From the NCBI RefSeq assembly GCF_900177675.1, contig NZ_FXWM01000001.1, positions 4,969,001 to 5,033,000 of the forward strand: DNA of 64,000 bases, read 5' to 3'. The position numbers were made by a program, and so were the translations under genes. The stretch comes from Bacillus sp. OV166 (GTDB lineage: Bacteria; Bacillota; Bacilli; Bacillales; Cytobacillaceae). Shown here piece by piece: positions 32,724-40,846 of this stretch (the stretch's first letter is position 1; the number at the start of each line of letters is the position of its first letter). A model generated the notes under the pieces. The model was not told the DNA's origin and ran no database searches. It saw only the letters and a program-made list of their open reading frames with translations.

Positions 32724-32757
32724 AAGAAACCCGGTATTTTCACCGGGTTTCTTTTTG
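32724..32757. terminator. Bidirectional terminator between ispG and yqfX
   Basis: AAGAAACCCGGT/ACCGGGTTTCTT with a six-base loop and T-runs on both strands. Confidence 0.9.
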
Positions 32758-32774
32758 CTCCTATGCAGGTTGTG

Positions 32775-33257
32775 TTAAAAGAACGGAAGAATAAAGATAC
32801 CAATAACAATTGATATTGCACCGATACCAATGGCCCAGGCGCCTAGCCCTGTGGCCCCTCTCCTTCTGGCAACAAAACCTAACACAATACCTGCAGCTCC
32901 AAAAAGAATAGGTAATACAAACAGTGATAAAATCGAAAGCACCAAAGCAAGCGTTCCTAGACCTGTACCACCTGCAGCATTTTCCTTTTGCCCCGTCTGT
33001 TCCTTTCTTCGAATAAGTGGAACAGGAGCAGCTATTTCCGCTGCTGTTTCTTCCCTATATTCTGAAGATCGTATCGGAACAGAAGCACCAATCGTAGGAT
33101 TATTGTCATCTTTTTTCAATGTGTAGTGAGCCCTAATAGGTGCGGCAATTTCTGATGCTGTTTCCTCCCGATATGATGTAGGAGAATTGGGAATATCTTG
33201 GCCAATATTTGCACTTTGAAGAGCTTCCTGCACTTTCGTGTCTCTTTCATCTGCCAT
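32775..33257 (-). CDS. yqfX: YqfX-like membrane protein with duplicated N-terminal motif
   Basis: A 160-residue protein. The acidic, charged N-terminal half carries a duplicated segment (SYREETASEIAAPI near 28 and EYREETAAEIAAPV near 66). The C-terminal half has two membrane helices joined by FVARRRGATGLG. Position between ispG and yqfW agrees with B. subtilis yqfX; function is unknown. It is convergent with ispG. Confidence 0.75.
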   Translation of the reverse strand: MADERDTKVQEALQSANIGQDIPNSPTSYREETASEIAAPIRAHYTLKKDDNNPTIGASVPIRSSEYREETAAEIAAPVPLIRRKEQTGQKENAAGGTGLGTLALVLSILSLFVLPILFGAAGIVLGFVARRRGATGLGAWAIGIGAISIVIGIFILPFF

Positions 33258-33429
33258 CCTAATCCCTCACTTTCAGTAATAGGAGCATTAATTATTGTTC
33301 GCCTCTATCTGCTTTTTAGTATGTTAATGTTTGCCTAAATTAGTTTTTTGTTTCTTTTCCCCCGTTGACCACTCAATTTTGGTAAACTAAAAGGAGAATC
33401 CTAAAAGCTATATGAAGGTGAGAGCAAAA

Positions 33430-34029
33430 ATGAGAAAAAGGTTTGGAATCGATATTGATGGAACGGTTACATGCCCCAAATCCATCATCCCTTTTATTAA
33501 TAAAGCATTTGACATGAATATTATGTATGAGGACGTTAATCAATATGAATTAACTCCATTCGTAAATGTTTCAGAAAAAGAGTTCGCCACATGGTTTTCT
33601 GAAAATGAACCCATGATTTATAAAGGCTCTCCTCTCGCTGAAGGAGCGGGAAAAGTCTTAAATAAATGGGAAAAAGAGCATGAATTGTTTTTCATTAGTG
33701 CACGTGGCTCCCATTTACTCGATGTAACCATCCAATGGTTCCTTGATAAAGGCTTAACCTTTGACCACATTGAATTAATTGGATCACATGACAAAGTAGC
33801 CACAGTGAAAAAGCATTCGGTTGATATCTTTTTTGAGGATAAACACGATAATGCTGTAATGATCCATGAAGAGTGTCAGATTCCTGTCATATTATTTGAT
33901 ACACCATATAATCAAGATCCTCTTCCAAAGGGTGTCATCCGGGTTAATAACTGGAAAGAAGCTTATATTTGGGTAGAAAACTGGGAAAAGCAGCAGGTCC
34001 ACAGGGAAATGGTTAGTTCCAGCATTTAA
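33430..34029 (+). CDS. yqfW: HAD-superfamily putative nucleotidase YqfW
   Basis: A 199-residue HAD phosphatase with motif I GIDIDGTVT at residues 6-14, motif II FISARGS near 89, and motif IV FFEDKHDN near 137. It resembles the 5'(3')-deoxyribonucleotidase group and B. subtilis YqfW. ATG 33430 has AAGGTGA eight bases upstream; an earlier ATG at 33412 overlaps the site. TTGACC-17-TAAAAG at 33365 may be its promoter. It converges with zur at a shared terminator. Confidence 0.85.
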   Translation: MRKRFGIDIDGTVTCPKSIIPFINKAFDMNIMYEDVNQYELTPFVNVSEKEFATWFSENEPMIYKGSPLAEGAGKVLNKWEKEHELFFISARGSHLLDVTIQWFLDKGLTFDHIELIGSHDKVATVKKHSVDIFFEDKHDNAVMIHEECQIPVILFDTPYNQDPLPKGVIRVNNWKEAYIWVENWEKQQVHREMVSSSI

Positions 34030-34039
34030 TTTTAGATAC

Positions 34040-34073
34040 AAAAAACAGCTTGTATGCAAACAAGCTGTTTTTT
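34040..34073. terminator. Bidirectional terminator between yqfW and zur
   Basis: AAAAAACAGCTTG/CAAGCTGTTTTTT, 13-base perfect arms. It overlaps the last bases of zur. Confidence 0.88.
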
Positions 34074-34482
34074 AATGACATTCAGGACAAAGACCGTAAA
34101 TCTCAAATTTATGACCTGAAATATCGTATCCTTTTAAATTTTCACTTAAGTCGTTCATTGGGCAAGTTTCAATTTCTTTCGTTTTTCCGCAGGTCATACA
34201 GATAAAATGATGATGATGGTGATGTCTTGAACATGTAAAACGGAAATGTTTCTCTCCTGATAATTCTGTCATCTCAAGAATCCCCATATTCACAAACAAG
34301 GAAAGATTACGATAGATAGTATCAAAGCTCAGACCTGGATAATCATCTTTAAGCTGATCCAAGACGTCCTTAGCCGTTAAATATTTATCACTGTCAGCAA
34401 ACAATTGAAGCATATCTTCTCTTTTACCAGTTTGTTTAAATCCTTTTTCTTTTAAGTATTGGATTGCCTCATTAACGTTCAC
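34072..34482 (-). CDS. zur: Zinc uptake regulator Zur (Fur family)
   Basis: Fur-family repressor of zinc-acquisition genes. The N-terminal winged helix (KGFKQTGKREDMLQLF, LSFDTIYRNLSLFVNMG) is followed by a metal-binding dimerisation domain. Its hinge run HHHHHHFICMTCGKT and final CPECH supply the structural and sensory zinc ligands. The GTG start has AAGGGGGTG upstream and lies within the end of znuB (11-base overlap), so zur is the last gene of znuC-znuB-zur and would be autoregulated through the Zur site upstream of znuC. Confidence 0.95.
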   Translation of the reverse strand: MNVNEAIQYLKEKGFKQTGKREDMLQLFADSDKYLTAKDVLDQLKDDYPGLSFDTIYRNLSLFVNMGILEMTELSGEKHFRFTCSRHHHHHHFICMTCGKTKEIETCPMNDLSENLKGYDISGHKFEIYGLCPECH

Positions 34483-35329
34483 CTGACGGCACCCCCTTAC
34501 GAATTAAGAATTTTTTATAAAAAATAGAAAAAATTAAGATAAGGACAGCAATCATAACGATTGTTCCACCGGGAGCTAAATCTAAGTAATACGCAGTAAA
34601 CAAGCCGCCAAGTACTGACACTTCACCAAAAAGGACAGATAAAAAAATAGTTTGCTTAAATCCTTTGGCTAGCCTTATACTGGCTGCTACAGGTAACGTC
34701 ATTAAAGATGAAACCAACAAAATTCCGACAATTCTCATAGAAGCTGCAATTACCAAGGCCACCATCACAATAAAAATAAAGTGAATACTTTTGGCCGCTA
34801 TCCCTGAGGCTTTCGCGTGTTCTTCATCAAAGGATAATAAAAAAAGCTCTTTATACAATAAAATAATCACTAAAATTACCAAGATACCGATAATAAATAC
34901 GACCCATAAATCGGTTCTGCTAACTGCCGAAACACTGCCAAATAAATAACTAAACAAATCAGTATTAAAACCATTGGCAAGCGAAATAAATATCACCCCT
35001 AAGCCAATACCACTAGAGAGAATAATTGGAATCGCAAGTTCTTGGTAGTGCTTATAGACGCCCCTAAGTTTTTCGATGAATAGTGATCCCCCAACAGAAA
35101 AAACCATTCCTAAGTATAGTGGATTTACTCCTGCCATCATCGCAACATTTCTTTCAAGAAGCAGGCTCGCTGCTATGCCTGCCAGAGTAACATGACTGAG
35201 TGCATCCGCAATTAACGATAGTCTTCTTACTACAACAAATACTCCTAGTAACGGGGCAATAATTCCGATCATAAGCCCTGTTAAAAAAGCATTTTGTAAA
35301 AATTCATAGTGAAAAATTCCTTGAATCAT
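34472..35329 (-). CDS. znuB: Zinc ABC transporter permease
   Basis: ABC-3 family permease with about eight helices: VVRRLSLIADALSHVTLAGIA near residue 33 and the AAKSIHFIFIVMVALVIAASMRIVGILLV region. The linkage to zur and the ATPase with a His-rich tail indicates zinc (or possibly manganese) import. No substrate-binding lipoprotein gene is present in the cluster, so it must be encoded elsewhere. It overlaps znuC by four bases and zur by eleven. Confidence 0.92.
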   Translation of the reverse strand: MIQGIFHYEFLQNAFLTGLMIGIIAPLLGVFVVVRRLSLIADALSHVTLAGIAASLLLERNVAMMAGVNPLYLGMVFSVGGSLFIEKLRGVYKHYQELAIPIILSSGIGLGVIFISLANGFNTDLFSYLFGSVSAVSRTDLWVVFIIGILVILVIILLYKELFLLSFDEEHAKASGIAAKSIHFIFIVMVALVIAASMRIVGILLVSSLMTLPVAASIRLAKGFKQTIFLSVLFGEVSVLGGLFTAYYLDLAPGGTIVMIAVLILIFSIFYKKFLIRKGVPSGER

Positions 35330-36099
35330 TTTACAACGCCTCCGTGCTCATGATGATGGTCTAGCATGTGAACATCATGGCCATAAATTTTAGAAATACC
35401 ATCAGCCCGGAGCTGTTCAAATTCCATTGTTTCCCCATGAAAATGCAAATGTTTATTCAAGCACGCAACATGTGAGACTTTTTCCGAAATCGTCCCAATA
35501 TCATGAGTAACCAATAAAAGGGTAATATCATGACTTTTATTTAAATCACCCAGCATTTGATAAAAATTATTAACATTCTCGGCATCAACGCCTACCGTAG
35601 GTTCATCCAGAATGAGGAGGCTTGGTTCACTAACGAGGGCTCGTGCAATAAAAACTCTTTGTTGCTGACCTCCAGAGAGCTCACCAATATTTCTGTTGCT
35701 AAACCCTTCCATACCGACTGCCTCCAAGGCTTCGATTACTTTTTGCGCATGTTCTTTTTTAAAAAACCTAAACATCCCAAGCTTTTTGGTTAAACCACTC
35801 TCGACAACTTCAAATACAGTAGCAGGAAAACCAGTGTTGAAGGAATTAGCCTTTTGAGAAACATAGCCAATTTTTTGCCAATCTTTAAACTTATTAATTT
35901 CCTTACCGAATAAAAAGATGTCCCCTTTTTGCGGCTTTAATAACCCTAAAATCAACTTCAATAATGTGGATTTTCCAGATCCATTAGGACCGACAATCGC
36001 TAAAAAAGAACCACTTGGAATAGTAATGTTAATGTCCTCTAGCACAACATCTTTTTCATAACGATAAGAAAGTTTTTTTATTTCTATAATTGATTGCAT
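35326..36099 (-). CDS. znuC: Zinc ABC transporter ATP-binding protein
   Basis: ATPase of the importer with Walker A GPNGSGKST near residue 36, signature LSGGQQQRVFIARAL, Walker B LLILDEPTVGVD and switch VTHD. The C-terminus carries a His-rich tail (GHDVHMLDHHHEHGG) that may bind metal. ATG 36099 follows AAAGGTGA; the frame is open to 36132 across the presumed operator. First gene of znuC-znuB-zur. Confidence 0.92.
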   Translation of the reverse strand: MQSIIEIKKLSYRYEKDVVLEDINITIPSGSFLAIVGPNGSGKSTLLKLILGLLKPQKGDIFLFGKEINKFKDWQKIGYVSQKANSFNTGFPATVFEVVESGLTKKLGMFRFFKKEHAQKVIEALEAVGMEGFSNRNIGELSGGQQQRVFIARALVSEPSLLILDEPTVGVDAENVNNFYQMLGDLNKSHDITLLLVTHDIGTISEKVSHVACLNKHLHFHGETMEFEQLRADGISKIYGHDVHMLDHHHEHGGVVK

Positions 36100-36122
36100 A
36101 GTCAGCGCATCACCTTTAATTA

Positions 36123-36179
36123 TAAGAATCATTCCGATTTAACCTAAAGTAGTATACAATAGGTATTCTTGAATGTAAA
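36123..36179 (-). promoter_or_regulatory. znuCB-zur promoter with Zur-box-like operator
   Basis: On the minus strand TTTACA (36174-36179) and TATACT (36151-36156) are 17 bases apart. TCGGAATGATTCTTA at 36123-36137 matches the Bacillus Zur consensus TCGTAATNATTACGA at 11 of 15 positions and would cover the start of the transcript. The first half-site is better than the second. Confidence 0.6.
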
Positions 36180-36272
36180 GTCTGCCACTCCGGCATTCGT
36201 CCATTTGATTCACAAAAATCTCTAATCACACTCCCGGAACTTCTTCATACATTAAGGTGAGGAGTGGTGAGG

Positions 36273-36530
36273 GTGACAATTTTTCAGAGCATCATTAATC
36301 ATAAAATTAACACGATCACAGCTGAAGAACTGGTAAAATATGCGGATCAATTTAAAATATCAGTGACTAGGCAGCAGGCAGTGAAAATTGCCGAATACTT
36401 AAGAGGGAAAAATGTGAATATATTTGATGATTCACAGCGGACTCAATTAGTGAAAGAAATTGCCAAAACAGCGGGTCCAGCAACGGCCCGAGAAGTAAAT
36501 AAATTATTTATACAGTTAACTAAAAAGTAA
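36273..36530 (+). CDS. yqfT: YqfT family protein (DUF2624)
   Basis: An 85-residue helical protein (IINHKINTITAEELVKYADQF, then LRGKNVNIFDDSQR) matching YqfT/DUF2624, of unknown function. Several tandem GTG codons exist; GTG 36273 is chosen because AAGGTGAGGAG lies upstream at a suitable distance. It converges with nfo at a shared terminator. Confidence 0.82.
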   Translation: MTIFQSIINHKINTITAEELVKYADQFKISVTRQQAVKIAEYLRGKNVNIFDDSQRTQLVKEIAKTAGPATAREVNKLFIQLTKK

Positions 36531-36531
36531 A

Positions 36532-36558
36532 AGCTGTGCACTTTGCACAGCTCTTTTT
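36532..36558. terminator. Terminator between yqfT and nfo
   Basis: AGCTGTGCA/TGCACAGCT around three bases, with T-runs on both strands. Confidence 0.88.
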
Positions 36559-37451
36559 TATGATTGCATGATAAGGTCAAGCAGGTTCTCATTGAACTTT
36601 TGTTCCCGGAGCATATGAATCTCAAATTTATATGGGGCTTTTTTATTATTCTTATCCTCACCCACATATGGAGTTTCTAAAATCTTTGGAACATCGGTAA
36701 GCTGTGGATGGTGGACAATATAATTTAGGGCCTTAAAGCCGATATGGCCAAACCCAATATTTTCGTGTCTATCCTTTCGCATTCCGACCGCATTTTTACT
36801 ATCATTAATATGCAGTACTTTCAATTTGTTCAAGCCAACTATTTTGTCAAACTCATTTAATACACCATCAAAATCCTCAACAATATTATAGCCTGCATCA
36901 TGCGTATGGCAGGTATCAAAACAAACGGATAACTTATCACTATAGTTTACTCCATCCATTATCATCGCTATTTCTTCGAAGGATTTTCCACACTCGGAGC
37001 CTTTTCCAGCCATCGTTTCCAAGGCAATTTGTACTTGCTCTTTGCCAGTCAGTACTTCATTTAATCCTTCGATAATTTTTTTAATACCAGCCTCGGTACC
37101 AGCACTTACATGTGCTCCAGGATGCAGGACGATTTGCTTTGCTCCAATTGCCTCTGTTCTTTCAATTTCTGTTCGAAGAAATCTAACACCCAATTCAAAA
37201 GTATCTGGATTGGTTGTATTTCCAATATTGATAATATAAGGAGCATGAACGACAATTTCGGAGATACCGTTCTGTTCCATATGCCTCCGCCCTGCTTCAA
37301 TATTGAGATCTTCGATTTTTTTTCTTCTTGTATTTTGCGGTGCCCCGGTATAGACCATAAACGTGTTTGCACCATAGGAAATTGCTTCTTCACTTGCGGC
37401 AAGCAGCATATCTTTCCCACTCATCGAAACATGTGATCCTAATTTAAGCAT
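36558..37451 (-). CDS. nfo: Deoxyribonuclease IV (AP endonuclease)
   Basis: Zinc-dependent endonuclease IV that cuts 5' of abasic sites in base-excision repair. Metal-binding blocks are visible: VLHPGAH near residue 108, ALETMAGKGSECG, CFDTCHTHDAGYN near 178, VLHINDSKN and a final ETPY. Length of 297 aa is typical. It lies 21 bases downstream of cshB on the same strand, as in B. subtilis yqfR-yqfS, and probably shares its transcript. Confidence 0.96.
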   Translation of the reverse strand: MLKLGSHVSMSGKDMLLAASEEAISYGANTFMVYTGAPQNTRRKKIEDLNIEAGRRHMEQNGISEIVVHAPYIINIGNTTNPDTFELGVRFLRTEIERTEAIGAKQIVLHPGAHVSAGTEAGIKKIIEGLNEVLTGKEQVQIALETMAGKGSECGKSFEEIAMIMDGVNYSDKLSVCFDTCHTHDAGYNIVEDFDGVLNEFDKIVGLNKLKVLHINDSKNAVGMRKDRHENIGFGHIGFKALNYIVHHPQLTDVPKILETPYVGEDKNNKKAPYKFEIHMLREQKFNENLLDLIMQS

Positions 37452-37472
37452 ACCTTTTTCTCCCTGGTTTGA

Positions 37473-38789
37473 TTATTTTTTTCTTTGCTCAATCCTTCGT
37501 TCACGCTTTTTAATTTTATCCATTTCCCATTGCATTTTCTTTTTATAACCCGGTTTTACTTTATTTGGCTTCTTAACCAACGATTTAGCTTTTTGATCGG
37601 CCTTATCCTCTTGCCTTACACGCGTCTTCCTTTTATTACGTTCATCGACGGTAACAAATTCGTTATTTTTAAGATCGACATTCTTAAATTGAATCCCCAT
37701 TTTTTCTAACCGGTTTAACGCATCTTCATCCGATGACTCATAAATTGTGAGGGCAATGCCCGAATTTCCGGCACGCGCTGTTCTCCCGACTCTATGGATA
37801 TAAAAATCTAAGTCTGACGGGAGTTCATAGTTGATGATATGGCTGACCCCTTCTATATCAATTCCTCTAGAAGCAAGATCTGTTGCGACAATATATTGAT
37901 AATCCAAATCCTGAATTTGCTTCATCATTTGTTTCCGTTCCCGAGGATTTAGATCACCATGAACTCGGCCAACTTTTAAACCTTTTTCATTTAAAAAGTA
38001 CGCCACTTCTTCAGCCATTTTTTTTGTATTCGTAAATACAATCGCTAGATAAGGATTGTAGGCAAGAAGGGCATCATGAACAAGCTGCTTTTTACTCCGG
38101 TGTCTTGATGGCAAAAGATAATGCTCTAAATTTTCTGCTGCTCTTCTTTTCGGTTCTATCTGAACAGTTTTTGGATTTTCCATATATTTTTTAAGAAAGG
38201 GTTTTAATTTTTCAGGGATCGTTGCTGAAAAAACGAGCATTTGCAAGTTTTCTGGCATTTTAGCCGCTACTCGATCCAAATCTTCAATAAATCCCATATC
38301 TAACATCATATCAGCTTCATCCACGACCAGCATTGCCGCAGTATGAACAAATAAAGCTTTTTCACTCATCAGGTCCTTGATTCTACCCGGAGTTCCAACA
38401 ACTATATGTGGCTGAACCTTTAATTTTTCAATCGACCGCTGCTTATCCGTCCCCCCAATATAGCATCTTGTCATAATGGATTGCTCTGGGCTGCAATGTG
38501 TCGTTATTTTTAATATTTGGTGATAAATTTGAGAGGCAAGCTCTCTTGTAGGTGCAGTAATGACAGCTTGAACTTCCTGTCGTGACGGGTCAATTTTTTC
38601 GAGGATTGGAAGAACATAGGCAAGAGTTTTTCCCGTCCCTGTTTGTGACTGACCAATAGCACTCTCTCCCTTTAAAACGACAGGAATCATCCGTTCCTGA
38701 ATTTCAGTCGGCTCAGTAAAACCGAACTCCTTAACGGCTTCTATAATAAATGGTTGAAACGTAAAACGATCAAAACGATTTTCTTTCAT
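37473..38789 (-). CDS. cshB: DEAD-box RNA helicase CshB
   Basis: ATP-dependent RNA helicase. The Q motif is in FGFTEPTEIQERMIP; motif I SQTGTGKT lies near residue 46, PTRELA, the DEAD box VVDEADMM near 152, SAT, and motif VI HRVGRTARAG near 328. A lysine/arginine-rich tail follows (about 375-438), as in CshB/YqfR, which helps ribosome assembly and cold adaptation. Position upstream of nfo is conserved. Confidence 0.94.
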   Translation of the reverse strand: MKENRFDRFTFQPFIIEAVKEFGFTEPTEIQERMIPVVLKGESAIGQSQTGTGKTLAYVLPILEKIDPSRQEVQAVITAPTRELASQIYHQILKITTHCSPEQSIMTRCYIGGTDKQRSIEKLKVQPHIVVGTPGRIKDLMSEKALFVHTAAMLVVDEADMMLDMGFIEDLDRVAAKMPENLQMLVFSATIPEKLKPFLKKYMENPKTVQIEPKRRAAENLEHYLLPSRHRSKKQLVHDALLAYNPYLAIVFTNTKKMAEEVAYFLNEKGLKVGRVHGDLNPRERKQMMKQIQDLDYQYIVATDLASRGIDIEGVSHIINYELPSDLDFYIHRVGRTARAGNSGIALTIYESSDEDALNRLEKMGIQFKNVDLKNNEFVTVDERNKRKTRVRQEDKADQKAKSLVKKPNKVKPGYKKKMQWEMDKIKKRERRIEQRKK

Positions 38790-39049
38790 ATATTTGCTCC
38801 TTATAATTAAAATCTCATGATTTTGGAGTAGTTTTTTTTACTTAAGCAAGTGCAACACTTTCTATTCCATCATGCAATTATAGTCAATATTTCATCAAAA
38901 CTCCAGTTATCTTTCGTTTTAATATCATTTTCTACTTATTACTGACTTTTAAACAACTAAATTTAGTCTTTGTCCTGTGTATAATACCTAAACCAAATTA
39001 GGGTAAATGCATAATTTAAAGCATGAGGCAATTGAAAGGAGGCAACGAG

Positions 39050-39712
39050 ATGCAACCAAGACCAAGAATGCCTATGCAGGGGGGAATGGGACCAGGACCT
39101 TTTGGACCACGTAATCAGATGATGAACCCTGGTTTTAACCCTTTTAGCGGTAGGAATCCAATGATGGGTGCCCCTTCCAATCCGTTTGGAGGAGGAAATA
39201 ACCCCATGATGATGGGGCAAATGATGAGAAGACCTAATCCTATGAACAAAGGCGGCGGGGGATTACTTTCGAAAATTCTCGGAGGAAGAAGCCAAGCTGG
39301 CGGCTTTATGGGAATGCAAGGAGCAGGAAAAGCAGCATCAGGAGGCGGAGGACTGCTCCAATCTTTGAGTAACCCCGGCGGACTAACTAGCATGTTGAAC
39401 AATACGCAGCAGGTGCTAAAGACAGCCCAGTCGATTGGGCCGATGATCCAACAATATAGCCCAATGATAAAAAATCTTCCTGCAATGTGGAAAATTTATA
39501 AAGGATTCAAAAATGCTTCAAAAACTACGGATGATGCAACAGTAGAAAATAACCAATCAACTGGTGCCGCCGTCGATGAATCATCCAATCATGAAGAACC
39601 TGTAAAAAGTACTTCCAATAAAAAAGGGCAACGCAAAAATAAGCAACAGCAAATGCCTTCAAAGAAAAGTCCAAATCAAAAAGGAAGTTCTGTTCCGAAA
39701 ATGTATATTTAA
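39050..39712 (+). CDS. yqfQ: YqfQ/VrrA-like protein
   Basis: A 220-residue low-complexity protein. It has a Pro/Gly/Met/Asn-rich N-terminal third (GGMGPGPFGPRNQMMNPGF), a conserved middle helix region (GGLTSMLNNTQQVLKTAQSI, MIQQYSPMIKNLPAMWKIYKG), and a lysine-rich tail ending VPKMYI. This matches the YqfQ/VrrA family, whose members carry variable repeats and are linked to spores. ATG 39050 has AAAGGAGG upstream. It has its own terminator. Confidence 0.82.
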   Translation: MQPRPRMPMQGGMGPGPFGPRNQMMNPGFNPFSGRNPMMGAPSNPFGGGNNPMMMGQMMRRPNPMNKGGGGLLSKILGGRSQAGGFMGMQGAGKAASGGGGLLQSLSNPGGLTSMLNNTQQVLKTAQSIGPMIQQYSPMIKNLPAMWKIYKGFKNASKTTDDATVENNQSTGAAVDESSNHEEPVKSTSNKKGQRKNKQQQMPSKKSPNQKGSSVPKMYI

Positions 39713-39716
39713 ATGC

Positions 39717-39744
39717 AGAATGCTGGAGACAGCATTCTTTTTTT
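39717..39744 (+). terminator. Terminator of yqfQ
   Basis: AGAATGCTG/CAGCATTCT around GAGA, followed by T8. Confidence 0.9.
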
Positions 39745-39775
39745 CTTCCTAAAACTGCTAAGGAAAATTGTATCT

Positions 39776-39804
39776 TTGTATTATTTCTATTAGTTTTATA
39801 TAAT
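39776..39804 (+). promoter_or_regulatory. SigA promoter of ispH
   Basis: TTGTAT and perfect TATAAT with a 17-base spacer, 48 bases before the ATG. Confidence 0.75.
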
Positions 39805-39852
39805 AAACACGTAAAACTATTAAACAATGTCTTTTTTAGGAGGACTTTTTAT

Positions 39853-40800
39853 ATGCAAATTATCAAAATTTCACCACGAGGTTACTGCTATGGTGTCGTC
39901 GATGCCATGGTTATTGCAAGAAACGCTGCTTTAGATAAAACATTACCACGCCCAATCTACATTTTAGGGATGATTGTTCATAATAAACATGTTACAGATG
40001 CTTTCGAAGAAGAGGGGATTATTACCCTAGATGGAAAAAACCGTAAAGATATTCTCGATAAAGTAGAAACAGGTACGGTTATCTTTACTGCTCATGGAAT
40101 ATCTCCAGAAGTTAGAGAACTCGCAAAACAGAAAGGGCTAGTAACGATAGATGCGACATGTCCTGATGTAACGAGAACCCATGATTTGATTGAAGAAAAA
40201 ACAAAAGAAGGCTACCAAGTAATTTATATCGGAAAAAAAGGCCATCCAGAACCGGAGGGTGCAGTTGGTGTGGCCCCTGGCATGGTCCACCTGGTTGAAA
40301 CTCCAAATGATGTAAATGCATTAACGATTGACTGTGAAAAGTTACTTGTCACAAATCAAACAACGATGAGTCAATGGGATGTGGCTGATACGATGAAAAA
40401 AGTTCAGGAAAAATATCCAAATGTAGAAGTCTATAATGAAATTTGCCATGCAACGCAAATTCGCCAAGAAGCAGTTGCAGAACAAGCAACAGAAGCTGAT
40501 GTGACGATTGTAGTAGGTGATCCAAAAAGTAATAATTCCAATCGCCTTGCACAGGTCTCTGAGGAAATTGCTGGAACAAAGGCGTATCGCATTGCTGATA
40601 TAACTGAGTTAGAAATTGAGTGGATTAAGGATGCCAAAAATGTCGCGGTAACATCCGGAGCCTCTACTCCAACACCGATAACAAAGGAAGTAATCACATT
40701 CCTTGAACAATTTAACCCAAATAATGAAGCCACATGGGAACGTCGAAAAAAGGTCCAATTAAGCAGAATATTACCAAAGGTTAAAAAAACTGAAGAGTAA
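39853..40800 (+). CDS. ispH: 4-hydroxy-3-methylbut-2-enyl diphosphate reductase
   Basis: Last MEP-pathway enzyme, making IPP and DMAPP from HMBPP. The three cluster cysteines are seen in PRGYCYG (about 12), DATCPDVTRTH (about 103) and NEICHATQIRQ (about 199). Substrate-binding TTMSQWD and SNNSNRL are present. Length of 315 aa is usual. AGGAGGAC precedes the ATG. It is monocistronic between its promoter and the shared terminator with yqfO. Confidence 0.97.
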   Translation: MQIIKISPRGYCYGVVDAMVIARNAALDKTLPRPIYILGMIVHNKHVTDAFEEEGIITLDGKNRKDILDKVETGTVIFTAHGISPEVRELAKQKGLVTIDATCPDVTRTHDLIEEKTKEGYQVIYIGKKGHPEPEGAVGVAPGMVHLVETPNDVNALTIDCEKLLVTNQTTMSQWDVADTMKKVQEKYPNVEVYNEICHATQIRQEAVAEQATEADVTIVVGDPKSNNSNRLAQVSEEIAGTKAYRIADITELEIEWIKDAKNVAVTSGASTPTPITKEVITFLEQFNPNNEATWERRKKVQLSRILPKVKKTEE

Positions 40801-40810
40801 AATAGTGAAT

Positions 40811-40846
40811 AAAAAGAACCGAGTCTGCGGACCGGTTCTTTGCTTT
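40811..40846. terminator. Bidirectional terminator between ispH and yqfO
   Basis: AAAGAACCG/CGGTTCTTT with an internal loop and T/A runs on both sides. Confidence 0.82.

Noticed and set aside
34201..34224. Repeated ATG ATG pattern in zur resembling a microsatellite
   Set aside because: It encodes the functional poly-histidine metal-binding stretch of Zur.
39115..39402. Pro-rich frame antisense to yqfQ
   Set aside because: It is a shadow of the Gly/Met/Pro-rich low-complexity region of yqfQ.
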